A program made the position numbers and the translations under genes. A DNA stretch of 64,000 bases from Streptosporangium oxazolinicum. GTDB taxonomy: Bacteria; Actinomycetota; Actinomycetes; Streptosporangiales; Streptosporangiaceae. The notes under the pieces are model-generated. The model was not told where the DNA came from. It saw only the letters and a program-made list of their open reading frames with translations, and made no database searches. The stretch is from positions 248,001-312,000 of the forward strand of contig NZ_BAABAQ010000013.1 in NCBI RefSeq assembly GCF_039537505.1, written 5' to 3'. Shown here one piece after another: positions 34,312-43,052 of this stretch (positions are counted from its first letter, which is position 1; each line of letters begins with the position of its first letter).

Positions 34312-35031
34312 GTGGCCGTGACGAGATACCGGGACATCGCCGAGCAGCTCGTCGGCGAGATCGCGGGGCTGCCCGCAGGCACCCGGATCGAGGGGGAATA
34401 CGAGATCGCCGCCCGGTTCGGCGTGGGCCGCGCGGCGGCCCGCGCCGCCCTGCAGGAGCTGGAGCGCCGCATGCTGGTGCGCCGCGTGCAGGGGCTGGGC
34501 ACCTTCACCTCGCGCCGCATCGACTACCGCATCTCCCCCGCCGAGGCGCCCTCGTGGAGCCGCATGGTGCGGGCGTCGGGGGCGGTGCCGCGTACCGTCG
34601 TGCGCTCGTGTTCGGTCGTGCCGATGCCCGCCGAGGTGGCCGCCCTGCTCAAGATGCCCGAGGGCGTGCCCTGTCACCGGCTGCACCGGCGGTCGTTCAC
34701 CGATGACGTGCCCGCCGCGTACGGAACCGAGTGGGTACCGGTGTCGGTGGTGCCGGAGCTGGCGCAGGCGCTTCGCTCGTTCGACTCGCTGGACGTGATC
34801 CTTCGCGGCAGCACCGGCGCGCTCCCGCGACGGGCCTGGACCCGGGCGAGCATGGCCCCGATCGACCCGGAGGTGGCCGCCGAGCTGGGCAGCCGCACGG
34901 GCGACCCGGCGTGGCTCGTGGAGAGCCTCAACGACGACGCCGGTTCCGGGCGGCTGCTTTGCTTCACTCAGCGGTGGATGCGCGCGGACGCCGTACGGGT
35001 GCTGCTGGAGACGGGGCCGCCGCCCGGCTGA
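34312..35031 (+). CDS. GntR/UTRA regulator, PhnF-like
   Basis: A 239-residue regulator with an N-terminal winged HTH (about 5-70; GEYEIAARFGVGRAAARAAL) and a UTRA domain (about 80-235). It has a GTG start and a short inverted repeat immediately before it (GGTCC at 34295-34299, GGACC at 34307-34311). Divergent from phnM and convergent with the ADH gene (5 bases between stop codons). Likely the controller of the phnM side and perhaps the transporter operon. Confidence 0.85.
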   Translation: MAVTRYRDIAEQLVGEIAGLPAGTRIEGEYEIAARFGVGRAAARAALQELERRMLVRRVQGLGTFTSRRIDYRISPAEAPSWSRMVRASGAVPRTVVRSCSVVPMPAEVAALLKMPEGVPCHRLHRRSFTDDVPAAYGTEWVPVSVVPELAQALRSFDSLDVILRGSTGALPRRAWTRASMAPIDPEVAAELGSRTGDPAWLVESLNDDAGSGRLLCFTQRWMRADAVRVLLETGPPPG

Positions 35032-35036
35032 CTCTC

Positions 35037-36080
35037 TCACGGGGCGACCGAGGCGCGCGGGGCGCGGCCGGGGCCCGCGCCGAGGGCCGACGCGGTGGCC
35101 GACAGCGGCACCGGCTCCGCGACGAGGTCGCCCCACGGGCGGGTGGCGGCGGTGCGGGCCAGGAAGGTGATCGCGTCGGCCAGGTGGTGCGACTCGTAGT
35201 TGTGCACGCCGGTGACGGTCAGCCAGTTGCGCACCACGCGCTCGGGGTCGACGGCGACGGCCGGCCCCGGGGCCACCGACCCGGCCAGAACCAGCACGCC
35301 GCCGACGTCGAGGGCGGCCAGGCCGCTCGCCACCGCCCCGGCGGCCCCGGAGAACTCCAGCGCCACGTCAGCGGTCGGAGGCGGCTCGTCGGGGGTGCCG
35401 GCGCGGGTCGCGCCGAACGCGGCGGCCAGACGCAGCCGGTCGGCGTCCAGGTCGACGGCGGTGATCTCGGCGGCACCGGCCTCGGCGGCCATGGCCATGG
35501 CGGTCAGGCCGAGCATGCCCGCGCCACTGACCAGCACCCGCCGCCCGGTCAGCGGCCCGGCCGCGGCGATCGCGGCGGCCATCACGGCGGCGACGGTCGC
35601 GGTCGCGCACCCGGCGGGCGCGGCCACCGCGTCGGGCAACTCCCGGGGGGCCGCCACGATCGGCATGCCCGTCGGCAGATGGACGTGGGTGGCGTAGCAG
35701 CCGAACAGCTCGCCGCCCTCGTACGGCTCGTGGCCGATCTTGCGGGCCCGGCGGCACTTGGCGGCGCGCCCGGCGCGGCAGCGGTCGCAGTCGCCGCAGC
35801 TCACGACGACGCCCCATACGACGCGGTCGCCGAGAACCAGCGGCTCCCCCGCCACGGTGACCGCACCCGGCCCGGCGGCGACGACCTCCCCGACGCCCTC
35901 GTGGCCGAGCACCCCGGGCGCGGGCCCGGGACGGCGGCCCGACACGGTGTGCAGGTCGCTGCCGCACACGGTCGCGAGCCGTACGCGGACCAGCGTCTCG
36001 CCGGGGCCCGGCTCGGGCAGCGGCACTCGCCGCTCCTCGAAGCCGGCGCCGCCGGTCCACACCTGGACCCGCGCCGTCAC
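35037..36080 (-). CDS. Zn-dependent alcohol dehydrogenase, phosphonate-associated (HpnZ-like)
   Basis: A 347-residue medium-chain dehydrogenase. Catalytic zinc ligands are in VCGSDLH and GHEGVG, and structural zinc cysteines in CGDCDRCRAGRAAKC. The NAD(P) motif is VLVSGAGMLGLTAM. It resembles the clade noted for co-occurrence with phosphonate catabolism genes (TIGR03366). The GTG at 36080 overlaps the permease stop as GTGA; an ATG at 36101 would overlap by 25 bases. Last gene of the AP-phnD-phnC-phnE operon. It may oxidise or reduce a hydroxy- or oxo-phosphonate or its C2 product (inference). Confidence 0.85.
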   Translation of the reverse strand: MTARVQVWTGGAGFEERRVPLPEPGPGETLVRVRLATVCGSDLHTVSGRRPGPAPGVLGHEGVGEVVAAGPGAVTVAGEPLVLGDRVVWGVVVSCGDCDRCRAGRAAKCRRARKIGHEPYEGGELFGCYATHVHLPTGMPIVAAPRELPDAVAAPAGCATATVAAVMAAAIAAAGPLTGRRVLVSGAGMLGLTAMAMAAEAGAAEITAVDLDADRLRLAAAFGATRAGTPDEPPPTADVALEFSGAAGAVASGLAALDVGGVLVLAGSVAPGPAVAVDPERVVRNWLTVTGVHNYESHHLADAITFLARTAATRPWGDLVAEPVPLSATASALGAGPGRAPRASVAP

Positions 36081-37672
36081 AGGACCTGTGCCCTGACCCA
36101 TCCCGAGAACCTTTCCACGAGGAGCACGACGCCGAAAACGATCAGCACGATCGCGCCCGCGAATTCAAAGTTGAGAGTACGGATCGCCTCAAACAGCAGG
36201 AAACCCACCCCGCCCGCTCCGACGATGCCGAGGATCGTCGAGGTGCGGATGTTGACGTCCAGCAGATAGAGCGACGAGCCGATGACCGCCGGGGTGGCCT
36301 GCGGCACGACGGCCGCCAGCAACCGCTGCCACCACCCGCCGCCCACGGCCCTGATCGCCTCCGCCGGCCCCGGGTCGATCTCCTCGGCGGCGTCGGCGAC
36401 GAGCTTGCCCAGGAACCCGATCGACCCGACGGCGAGCGCGCTCGCCCCCGCCAGCGGCCCGAGTCCGAGCGCGGCGACGAACACCACGGCGAGCACCAGT
36501 TCCGGGATCGCGCGCACGCCGAGGACGACCGCCCGCGCGGCCCAGTAGATCGTGGGGTTCGGGGCCACGTTGCGGGCGGCCAGCAGGCCGAGCGGCACCG
36601 ACAGCACCACCCCGGCGGCGGTCGCCACCACGCCGATCGCCAGCGTCTCGGCGATGGCGGCGGCCAGTTCCCAGCCGAGCAGGGTGAAGTCGGGCGGCAG
36701 CAGCCGTCCGGCGACCTCGACGACGTCGCCGAACTTCGTCCACAGCTCCCGGGGGTCGATGTCCAGGCGCACCACGGCGTACCCGACGGCGACGGCGAGC
36801 AGTGCCGCGACCGCGGCACGGGTCGCGCGCCCGGCCGACCACGGGGCGGTGACCCGCACCGGGTCGCGCGGCGCGGCGGGCCCGGAGGCGGGGTCGAGCA
36901 GCACCCGGCGCAGCCCGATCGACAGCAGCTCCATCGCGGCGATGACCAGCAAGATCACCCCGACGATGCCCAGCGCCTTGTCGTAGACGAGACCGCGCAG
37001 CGCGTCTTGGAGGGCGAAGCCGATGCCGCCCGCGCCGACGAAGCCGAGCACCACGGAGGTGCGCAGGTTGATGTCCACCCGGTAGACGAACATGGCGATC
37101 CACGAGGGCACGACCTGCGGCAGCACGCCCGCCACCCGTTCCCTGACGGGCCCGGCGCCGGTGCTGCGGATCGCCTCACGCGGCCCCGGATCGCTCTGCT
37201 CGATCGCGTCGGCGAACACCTTGCCGAGCATGCCGATCGAGTGCAGCCCCAGCGCGAGCACGCCCGGCAGCACGCCGATGCCGAGCGCCCGTACCAGCAG
37301 TACGGCGAACACCAGGTCGGGCACCGCCCGGAAGAAGGTGATCACGGCCCGCGCGACGCCGTGGACGACCCGGTTCGGCGTGGTGTTGGCCGCCGCCAAG
37401 AACGCCAGCGGCACCGAGAGCACCGTGGCCAGGACGGTGCCCAGCAGCGCGATGAGCAGCGTGTCGAGCGCCAGGCCGGCCACCCGCCCCAGGTCGGGGA
37501 TGGCCGGCGGCCACATCCGCGCCAGCAGCCCGGACACCGCCGAGGCCCCATCGGTCAGCGCCTCGAACGTGGCGTCGATGTGCAGCGCGGCGGCGACCGT
37601 GGCGACGACGGCGGCTGCGGCGGCGACGCGCAGCCGCAGCCGTTCCCGCGTCAGCGGCGGGGTGATCGTCAT
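36077..37672 (-). CDS. phnE: Fused double PhnE phosphonate permease
   Basis: A 531-residue membrane protein made of two complete PhnE-like permease domains in tandem (about 50-270 and 310-530). Each has the BPD_transp_1 pattern: DTLLIALLGTVLATVLSVPL in the first and ETLAIGVVATAAGVVLSVPL in the second. The EAA-like loops are DPGPREAIRSTGAG and DPGPAEAIRAVGGG, and each half ends with VGAGGIGFAL or VGAGGVGFLL. One polypeptide would thus supply the whole channel for the PhnC dimer. Overlaps phnC by ATGA. Similar fusions occur in some actinobacteria. Confidence 0.9.
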   Translation of the reverse strand: MTITPPLTRERLRLRVAAAAAVVATVAAALHIDATFEALTDGASAVSGLLARMWPPAIPDLGRVAGLALDTLLIALLGTVLATVLSVPLAFLAAANTTPNRVVHGVARAVITFFRAVPDLVFAVLLVRALGIGVLPGVLALGLHSIGMLGKVFADAIEQSDPGPREAIRSTGAGPVRERVAGVLPQVVPSWIAMFVYRVDINLRTSVVLGFVGAGGIGFALQDALRGLVYDKALGIVGVILLVIAAMELLSIGLRRVLLDPASGPAAPRDPVRVTAPWSAGRATRAAVAALLAVAVGYAVVRLDIDPRELWTKFGDVVEVAGRLLPPDFTLLGWELAAAIAETLAIGVVATAAGVVLSVPLGLLAARNVAPNPTIYWAARAVVLGVRAIPELVLAVVFVAALGLGPLAGASALAVGSIGFLGKLVADAAEEIDPGPAEAIRAVGGGWWQRLLAAVVPQATPAVIGSSLYLLDVNIRTSTILGIVGAGGVGFLLFEAIRTLNFEFAGAIVLIVFGVVLLVERFSGWVRAQVL

Positions 37673-38412
37673 ACGGGTTCCACCCTGCGGTAGACGTCCA
37701 TGACGTCGGCGCGGTCCATTCCGGCGGCGGGCCGGTCGAGCACCTTGCGGCCCTGGTTGAGGCCGACCAGGCGGTGCGCCCAGCCGAGCGCCAGGTCCAC
37801 CTGGTGCAGCGTGCACACGACCGTCAGGCCCTCCTCGGCGCAGACGCGCACCAGCAGATCCATCACCGATCCGGCGTTCTCCGGGTCGAGCGAGGCGACC
37901 GGCTCGTCGGCCAGCAGCACCCGGGGCCGCTGCATGAGCGTGCGCGCGATGGCCACCCGCTGCTGCTGGCCGCCCGACAGGGTGCCGGCCCGCTGGAAGG
38001 CCCGGTCGGCGAGCCCGACCCGGTCCAAGCAGGCCAGCGCCTCACGGCGCAGATTCTGTCCGTACGAACGGACGCCGTAGCGGGGCAGGCGCAGGCGGCC
38101 GAGCGCGCCGGTGAGCACGTTCTCCACGCAGGAGAGGCGGCCGACGAGGTTGAACGCCTGGAACACGAACCCCACCTGGGTCCGCAACCGCCGCAGCTCC
38201 GCCTCGGGGGCGGCGTGCACGCGCGTGCCGAGGACCTCCACCTCGCCCGCCGACACCGGATGCAGGCCGTTCAGGCAGCGCAGCAGTGTCGACTTGCCCG
38301 AGCCCGACAGGCCGAGCAGCACGACGAACTCGCCCGGTGCGACGCTCAGCGACACGTCGTCCACGGCGACCAGGTCGCCGAAACGCCGGGTGAGCCCGCG
38401 GACGGCGATCAC
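37669..38412 (-). CDS. phnC: Phosphonate ABC transporter ATPase PhnC
   Basis: A 247-residue ABC ATPase. Walker A is GLSGSGKST (about 34-42), signature LSGGQQQRVAIARTLMQRPR, Walker B VLLADEPVASLDP and H-loop CTLHQVDLALGWAHRLVGLN, with PhnC-specific features such as the VFQAFNLVGRL Q-loop. The GTG at 38412 follows GGAGGAG by nine bases; a GTG at 38451 would add 13 residues and overlap phnD. Energises uptake through the double PhnE. Compare the PhnC scar at 31802-31990. Confidence 0.92.
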   Translation of the reverse strand: MIAVRGLTRRFGDLVAVDDVSLSVAPGEFVVLLGLSGSGKSTLLRCLNGLHPVSAGEVEVLGTRVHAAPEAELRRLRTQVGFVFQAFNLVGRLSCVENVLTGALGRLRLPRYGVRSYGQNLRREALACLDRVGLADRAFQRAGTLSGGQQQRVAIARTLMQRPRVLLADEPVASLDPENAGSVMDLLVRVCAEEGLTVVCTLHQVDLALGWAHRLVGLNQGRKVLDRPAAGMDRADVMDVYRRVEPV

Positions 38413-38438
38413 GTCCGCGGGCTCCTCCGGCGTGACGG

Positions 38439-39386
38439 TCAGCCCTTGCACTTGTCCGACTTCGTGACGGCGCAGACCTCGCGCACCCCGTCGTAGTCGG
38501 CGTCGGCGGCCGGGACGACCCCCCAGGCGTCCTCGTCGGTGATCAGGCACTCGCCCTCGCACAGCCGCTGCGACAGCAGGTGGTCGGCGTTCGCCTTCTT
38601 CGTCATCACCTGGGTGAGCGTGGCCAGCGCGGCCGGGCCGAGGTCGGTGCGCGCGGCGAACAGCGAACCGGCGATGGTCTCGGACTTCCACACCTGCTTC
38701 AGGTCGCCGGCTTTCAGCTCGCCCTTCTCCGGCAGCGTCTTGTCGACCATCGACTCCATCGCGAAGCCGGCCTCGCAGTCGCCGTTCTTGATGGCCAGCG
38801 CCGAGGCGTCGTGGCCGCCCGCGTATACGGGCTTGAGGCCCGCCGTCAGGTCGGCCTCGACCGACGACTTGATCACGCCGGCGCTGATCAGGCCCGCCGA
38901 CGGGTAGAGGAAGCCGCTGGTGGAGCCCGGGTCGACGAAGCAGACGCTTTTGCCGGCGAAATCCTTCAGGTCGTTGATCGCGGTGTTGGAGCCCTGGGTG
39001 AGCCCGTAGGAGTGGTATCCGGCGGGCTGCCCCTTGGCGGCGGTCACCGCGCCGAGCGGCTGGATCTTCGCGCCGTTGGTGGTGGCGATGACGTACGCGA
39101 ACGGGCCGAAGAAGGCGATGTCGACGTTGCCGGCGATCATGCCCTCGACGACGCCCGCGTAGTCGCTGGCCTGCTTGAACTCGACCGTCGCGCCGGTCTC
39201 CTTCTCCAGCAGCTTGATCAGCGGTTCGTAGCCGGCCTTGAGGTCGGTGGAGTTCTCGGCCGGGATGGCGGCCAGGACGAGCGTTTCGGGCATGCCCTCG
39301 GCCCGGGAGGTGGCGTCGGACGCGCCGCACGCGGCCGTCAGCGCCAGCAGGGCGCCCACGGCGAGGGAGGTACGCAGCAATGACAT
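38439..39386 (-). CDS. phnD: Phosphonate-binding lipoprotein PhnD
   Basis: A 315-residue substrate-binding lipoprotein. The signal peptide ends in lipobox LTAAC (Cys20). The mature protein shows the PhnD/PtxB fold pattern: NSTDLKAGYEPLIKLLEKET, VDIAFFGPFAYVIA, CFVDPGSTSGFLYPSAGL and CEAGFAMESMVDKTLP. It captures phosphonate outside the membrane for PhnC/PhnE. The 15-base gap to the secreted phosphatase gene upstream suggests one transcript. Confidence 0.92.
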   Translation of the reverse strand: MSLLRTSLAVGALLALTAACGASDATSRAEGMPETLVLAAIPAENSTDLKAGYEPLIKLLEKETGATVEFKQASDYAGVVEGMIAGNVDIAFFGPFAYVIATTNGAKIQPLGAVTAAKGQPAGYHSYGLTQGSNTAINDLKDFAGKSVCFVDPGSTSGFLYPSAGLISAGVIKSSVEADLTAGLKPVYAGGHDASALAIKNGDCEAGFAMESMVDKTLPEKGELKAGDLKQVWKSETIAGSLFAARTDLGPAALATLTQVMTKKANADHLLSQRLCEGECLITDEDAWGVVPAADADYDGVREVCAVTKSDKCKG

Positions 39387-39401
39387 GGTGGTTCGCTTTC
39401 C

Positions 39402-41621
39402 TTATGGTGTGGTCACGCCGATGGCGGGTTCGTCGACGGCCCAGTAGAAGTTGTTGGCGCCGTCGTGGAGTCGCCAGCCGGCACGGACGCGGGTCACCCC
39501 GGCGGGCGCGGTGGCGGTGAACGACTCGCGGCGGCTCATCTCGAAGGCGTCGCCGGTCGCGGCGTCGCGCGACCACAACACCTGCTGGGCGCCGGTGTCG
39601 TAGCGCAGGACGAGCTGCGCTTTCTGCGGGTCGGCGGTCCGGTCGACCTGGCGGTAGTGGCTGGTGTAGGCCACCGTCACCCGGCCGCCGGGCTGGACGT
39701 CGCGCCACGGGGACAGCAGCGTCGAGTCCATTCGCAGGCCGTTCGCGACGGGTGAGCCCTTGTCGTCCCACTCGTCGGGGTCGGCGACGGCGATGACGTC
39801 CCGGCCCCGGACGAACGACTCGCGGCCCTGGTCGGTGTTGCTCGTCGTCCAGAACGGGCCCGTCATGAACGACCAGCCCCGATACTCCGTCACGCCCGAA
39901 CCGGCGGGGGTCCGCTCGTCGATCTGCCAGCCGGACGGGGTCGTCTTCGTCCAGCCGAGCAGGCCGCCGGGCTTTGCGGGCTCGTCCACGACACCCTGGA
40001 GAGACACCGTGTCGAACGGGTCGGCGGACGGGGTGCCGATGGGGACGCCGTCCAGGCCCCAGGCGGGGTTGGGCGTGACGTCCAGGTGCCGCAGCACCGT
40101 CGGCGCGACGTCGACCTGCCGCCACTCCCGCTTCGGCGTGGCGGGCACGTCGCCGCCGCTGGCCAGCAGCACGGTCTGGCGGGTGGTGAACTCGTTGCCA
40201 CCGTGGCCGGAGCCGGAGAAGCCGTGGTCGGAGGTGAAGACGAACAGCCAGTTCTCCCGCGCGTACGCGGGCCGTGCGCGCACCGCGTCGACGACCTCCC
40301 CCACCTGGGCATCCAGGGTCTGCAGCGCGGTCGTGTAGGTGGCGCTGTCGGAGCCCTGCCCGTGCCCGGCGGCGTCGGGACCGTGCAGGTAGAGGAACGT
40401 CAGGTCGGGGTCGCGGGTGGCCAGCGACTGCTTCACCGCGTCGACCGAGCGCCGGTCGGAGGCGGTCGGCCCGCCGGTCGTGGTCTGCTGGATCTTCACG
40501 TCGGGGTTGCCGAGCACGTAGGTGTTCAGCGGCGCCCAATCGGCGATGGAGAACGTGGCCAACGCCGGGCGCGCCTGCTCCAGCCGGGTGATCACGCTGG
40601 GGTAGGTCGCCAGGTCGTGCCCGGCGAAGCCGTTGTCGCGCACCCTGTGCTTGTCCGGCCAGACGCCCGTCAGCACGTTGGCGTGCCCGGGACCGGACAG
40701 CGTCGCCGCCATCTCGGTGCCCTGCAGGTACGTCGGCCCCCACTGCCCGGCCGCGGCGAGCGCGTCGAGGCGGGGGGTGGCGGCGGCCCGCAGCTTGTCC
40801 CAGCGCACGCCGTCGGCGTCGATGATCATGACCTTGCGGGCGCTGGTCCCCGGCGGGATCGGCGGCCCCGGGAGCGGGTCGGTCGCGCCAGCGGGCCGGG
40901 TGTCGGTCAGCGACACGTCGTCGACCGCCCAGTACCAGTCGTTCTGCGCCTGCTCGACGACCCAGCTCACCTTCACCGTCGAGGCGCCCGCCGGGACGGC
41001 CACCCGCTGGCTCAGGTACTCGTTCTCCTTCGGGTACGTCGCGCCCGACACGATCGAGGGAAGGTTCGTGGAGTCCCACTGGAACAACCGGGTGCGCGGG
41101 CCGCCGTCGAACGACACCTCCAGCGCGGCCACCTGTCCCTCGGTCTGCCGGTAGGCGGAGGCGAAGTTGACGTACACGCCGCTCTTGCCGGACACGTTCC
41201 ACGCCGGAGAGGTCAGCGTGCTGGCGAACGGCTGGGCACCCGGCCGGACGCCCAGGTCGTCCCACTCGTCGTTGTCGGCCACGGCGATCACGCCGGACCC
41301 GCGCGCGAAGTTCTCCCGCCCCTGGCCACTCTGCGTCGCCCGCCAGAACTGGGGCGTCGTGAAGCTCCAGCCGCGCCACTCCTCGGCGCCGAGCCCGGCC
41401 ATCCCGGCGACGTTGGTGACGCTCCAGCCGGAGGGGGTGGTGTGGGTGAAGCCGAGCAGGGAGGCGGGGATACCGGTCTCGTGGACCCTCGGGGACAAGA
41501 TCCCGGCGAGTCCGTCGAAGTTCTCCGCCGCGAGGGTGGCGGCGGAGGCGGGCTGGATGATGAGGGCGGGCGATGCCAAGAGGGCGGCGGCCGCGAGGCT
41601 GAGGCCGATACGTCGTCTCAC
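39402..41621 (-). CDS. Secreted alkaline-phosphatase-superfamily phosphodiesterase flanked by two related beta-domains
   Basis: A 739-residue exported enzyme. After the signal peptide (about 1-28) comes a beta-rich domain (about 30-245), then a type I phosphodiesterase/nucleotide pyrophosphatase domain (about 260-540). Metal ligands are suggested by IIDADGVRWD, TLSGPGHAN (nucleophile Thr near 308), GPDAAGHG and FTSDHGFSGSGHGG. A second copy of the N-terminal domain follows (about 545-739). Both beta-domains share TPSGW, WRGWSF/YRGWSF, QGREN/QGRES and VIAVADxDEWDD. First gene of the transporter operon, so it probably releases phosphonate or phosphate from an external ester for uptake. Confidence 0.85.
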   Translation of the reverse strand: MRRRIGLSLAAAALLASPALIIQPASAATLAAENFDGLAGILSPRVHETGIPASLLGFTHTTPSGWSVTNVAGMAGLGAEEWRGWSFTTPQFWRATQSGQGRENFARGSGVIAVADNDEWDDLGVRPGAQPFASTLTSPAWNVSGKSGVYVNFASAYRQTEGQVAALEVSFDGGPRTRLFQWDSTNLPSIVSGATYPKENEYLSQRVAVPAGASTVKVSWVVEQAQNDWYWAVDDVSLTDTRPAGATDPLPGPPIPPGTSARKVMIIDADGVRWDKLRAAATPRLDALAAAGQWGPTYLQGTEMAATLSGPGHANVLTGVWPDKHRVRDNGFAGHDLATYPSVITRLEQARPALATFSIADWAPLNTYVLGNPDVKIQQTTTGGPTASDRRSVDAVKQSLATRDPDLTFLYLHGPDAAGHGQGSDSATYTTALQTLDAQVGEVVDAVRARPAYARENWLFVFTSDHGFSGSGHGGNEFTTRQTVLLASGGDVPATPKREWRQVDVAPTVLRHLDVTPNPAWGLDGVPIGTPSADPFDTVSLQGVVDEPAKPGGLLGWTKTTPSGWQIDERTPAGSGVTEYRGWSFMTGPFWTTSNTDQGRESFVRGRDVIAVADPDEWDDKGSPVANGLRMDSTLLSPWRDVQPGGRVTVAYTSHYRQVDRTADPQKAQLVLRYDTGAQQVLWSRDAATGDAFEMSRRESFTATAPAGVTRVRAGWRLHDGANNFYWAVDEPAIGVTTP

Positions 41622-41718
41622 AAGCGGTAAGCCTGTGACCTGCGACCATCACCGGATGAGGCATCCGGTGACGGGAGGGTGAACAGCGGCGCGCGGTCCC
41701 GGCCCATTGTCCGGACAA

Positions 41719-41750
41719 CCGGCTCCGCCCGCCCTCACGGGCGGAGCCGG
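41719..41750. terminator. Perfect 13-bp hairpin
   Basis: CCGGCTCCGCCCG at 41719-41731 pairs exactly with CGGGCGGAGCCGG at 41738-41750 around a 6-base loop. It lies 10 bases past the stop codon of a leftward discoidin-domain relic, so it looks like that lost gene's original terminator. It also separates the relic from the phosphatase operon promoter. Confidence 0.8.
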
Positions 41751-41760
41751 AAGCCGTTCG

Positions 41761-41984
41761 TCAGGACGCGAGCAGGCGCGGTTCGGAGAGCCGGCCCTCG
41801 GGCCAGGCGGTGTCGCGCTGCCGTCGTTGCCGCTCGAGATGGCGATCGTCTGGGTGCGGGCCGGCCGGCCCGGCGGCAGGGTCGGCTCGGCCTGGCGGAG
41901 CTTGACCAGGGCGCCCAGGTCGACGGTGTGGTTCTGCGGGAAGGCGTCGCCGGGGCTTTCCCAGTACGTCGCGGTGTTACCGGG
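41761..41984 (-). pseudogene. Relic of an F5/8 type C (discoidin/CBM32) domain
   Basis: On the minus strand one frame reads NTATYWESPGDAFPQNHTVD, then LGALVKL and RTQTIAIS, the typical opening of a CBM32 domain. About 60 bases later another frame reads DTAWPEGRLSEPRLLAS and a stop at 41761, the typical end of the same domain. The middle is missing and the frame is shifted. This is the 3' tail of a deleted gene, probably a secreted glycoside hydrolase, with its terminator still attached. The rest of 41622-42265 holds no gene I can support. Confidence 0.68.
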
Positions 41985-42265
41985 CGATCGGCGTGCCGTC
42001 TCCTGGCCAGTGCCAGATGGGAAGGCGTGAGGGCGGCTTCATGTCACGGCGGATCCGGATGACCGGTGAGGCCACCAACGTTCCAGGTCAGAGCGGTTTG
42101 GCGGCCGGTGGCACGTTCGTCGACGGCACCCCGGGACAGGGGCGGTGAAGCCGCTCCGGTTTCCCGTCCGGAGGTTCGGGCGCCCGGCCAGGGGATTCGT
42201 CGGCTGACGCATCATGTACGGTCATCTGTGACTTCATCTCCCGTTTCCTCCCACCGGCGAGGCTG

Positions 42266-43003
42266 ATGCCCTCCCTTGACGCCGCCCAGTGGGTGATCCT
42301 GCTGGCCGCCCTGTTCCTGGTGGGCTTCTCCAAGACCGGCGTCTCCGGAACGGGGACGGTGGCGATCGCCCTGTTCGCGCTCGTGCTGCCGACCAAGGAG
42401 TCCACGGGGACGCTGCTGCCGCTCCTGCTCGTCGGTGACGTGGTCGCCGTGGCCTCCTACCGGCGTCACGCCGAATGGCCGAGGCTGGTCAGGTTGTTCC
42501 CGTGGGTCGCCCTGGGCGTGGTCGCCGGGGCGGTGGTGGTGCGCTGGGTCGACGACGGGCAGATGAGACGGCTCATCGGGGCGATCCTGCTGGTGATCAT
42601 CGCCGTGCACCTGTGGAACCGGCGCCGGGAGCCGGAGGACTCGCTCGCCCACCGCCGCCCGGTGGCCGCCCTCGCGGGTGTCTTCGCGGGCTTCGCCACC
42701 ATGACGGCGAACGCGGCCGGTCCCATCATGGCCGTCTACTTCCTGGCGGCGGGCCTGCCGATACTGGGCTTCCTGGGCACCAGCGCCTGGTTCTTCCTGA
42801 CGATCAACGCCTTCAAGGTGCCGTTCAGCGTCGCGCTGGGCCTGATCACCCCCGCCGGCCTCGTCTTCGCCGCGCTGGGCGCCCCGGCGGTCCTCGCCGG
42901 GGCCGCGACCGGACGCGTCGTCATCGGCCACATCGACCGCACGCTCTTCGAGCGGATCACGCTGGGACTCACGCTGCTGGCCGCGGTGCGCCTGCTGCTG
43001 TGA
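42266..43003 (+). CDS. TSUP/TauE-SafE family membrane transporter
   Basis: A 245-residue protein with about eight membrane helices. It shows the TSUP pattern: two half repeats, an N-terminal LVGFSKTGVSGTGTVAIALF and a central AGVFAGFATMTANAAGPIMA. The family exports or imports sulfur oxyanions or organosulfonates. The substrate cannot be told. ATG at 42266. No sulfur-metabolism gene adjoins it. Confidence 0.88.
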   Translation: MPSLDAAQWVILLAALFLVGFSKTGVSGTGTVAIALFALVLPTKESTGTLLPLLLVGDVVAVASYRRHAEWPRLVRLFPWVALGVVAGAVVVRWVDDGQMRRLIGAILLVIIAVHLWNRRREPEDSLAHRRPVAALAGVFAGFATMTANAAGPIMAVYFLAAGLPILGFLGTSAWFFLTINAFKVPFSVALGLITPAGLVFAALGAPAVLAGAATGRVVIGHIDRTLFERITLGLTLLAAVRLLL

Positions 43004-43052
43004 GGCGCCTCTGCGGCGGCCGGCCGTCACGACCGCGGGTCGAGCGTCGCGG

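Noticed and set aside
37669..41718. A 1,349-codon minus-strand open frame
   Set aside because: Only its 3' end (PhnC) is coding. The rest is Arg/Gly-rich shadow of phnD and the phosphodiesterase, which are convincing in other frames.
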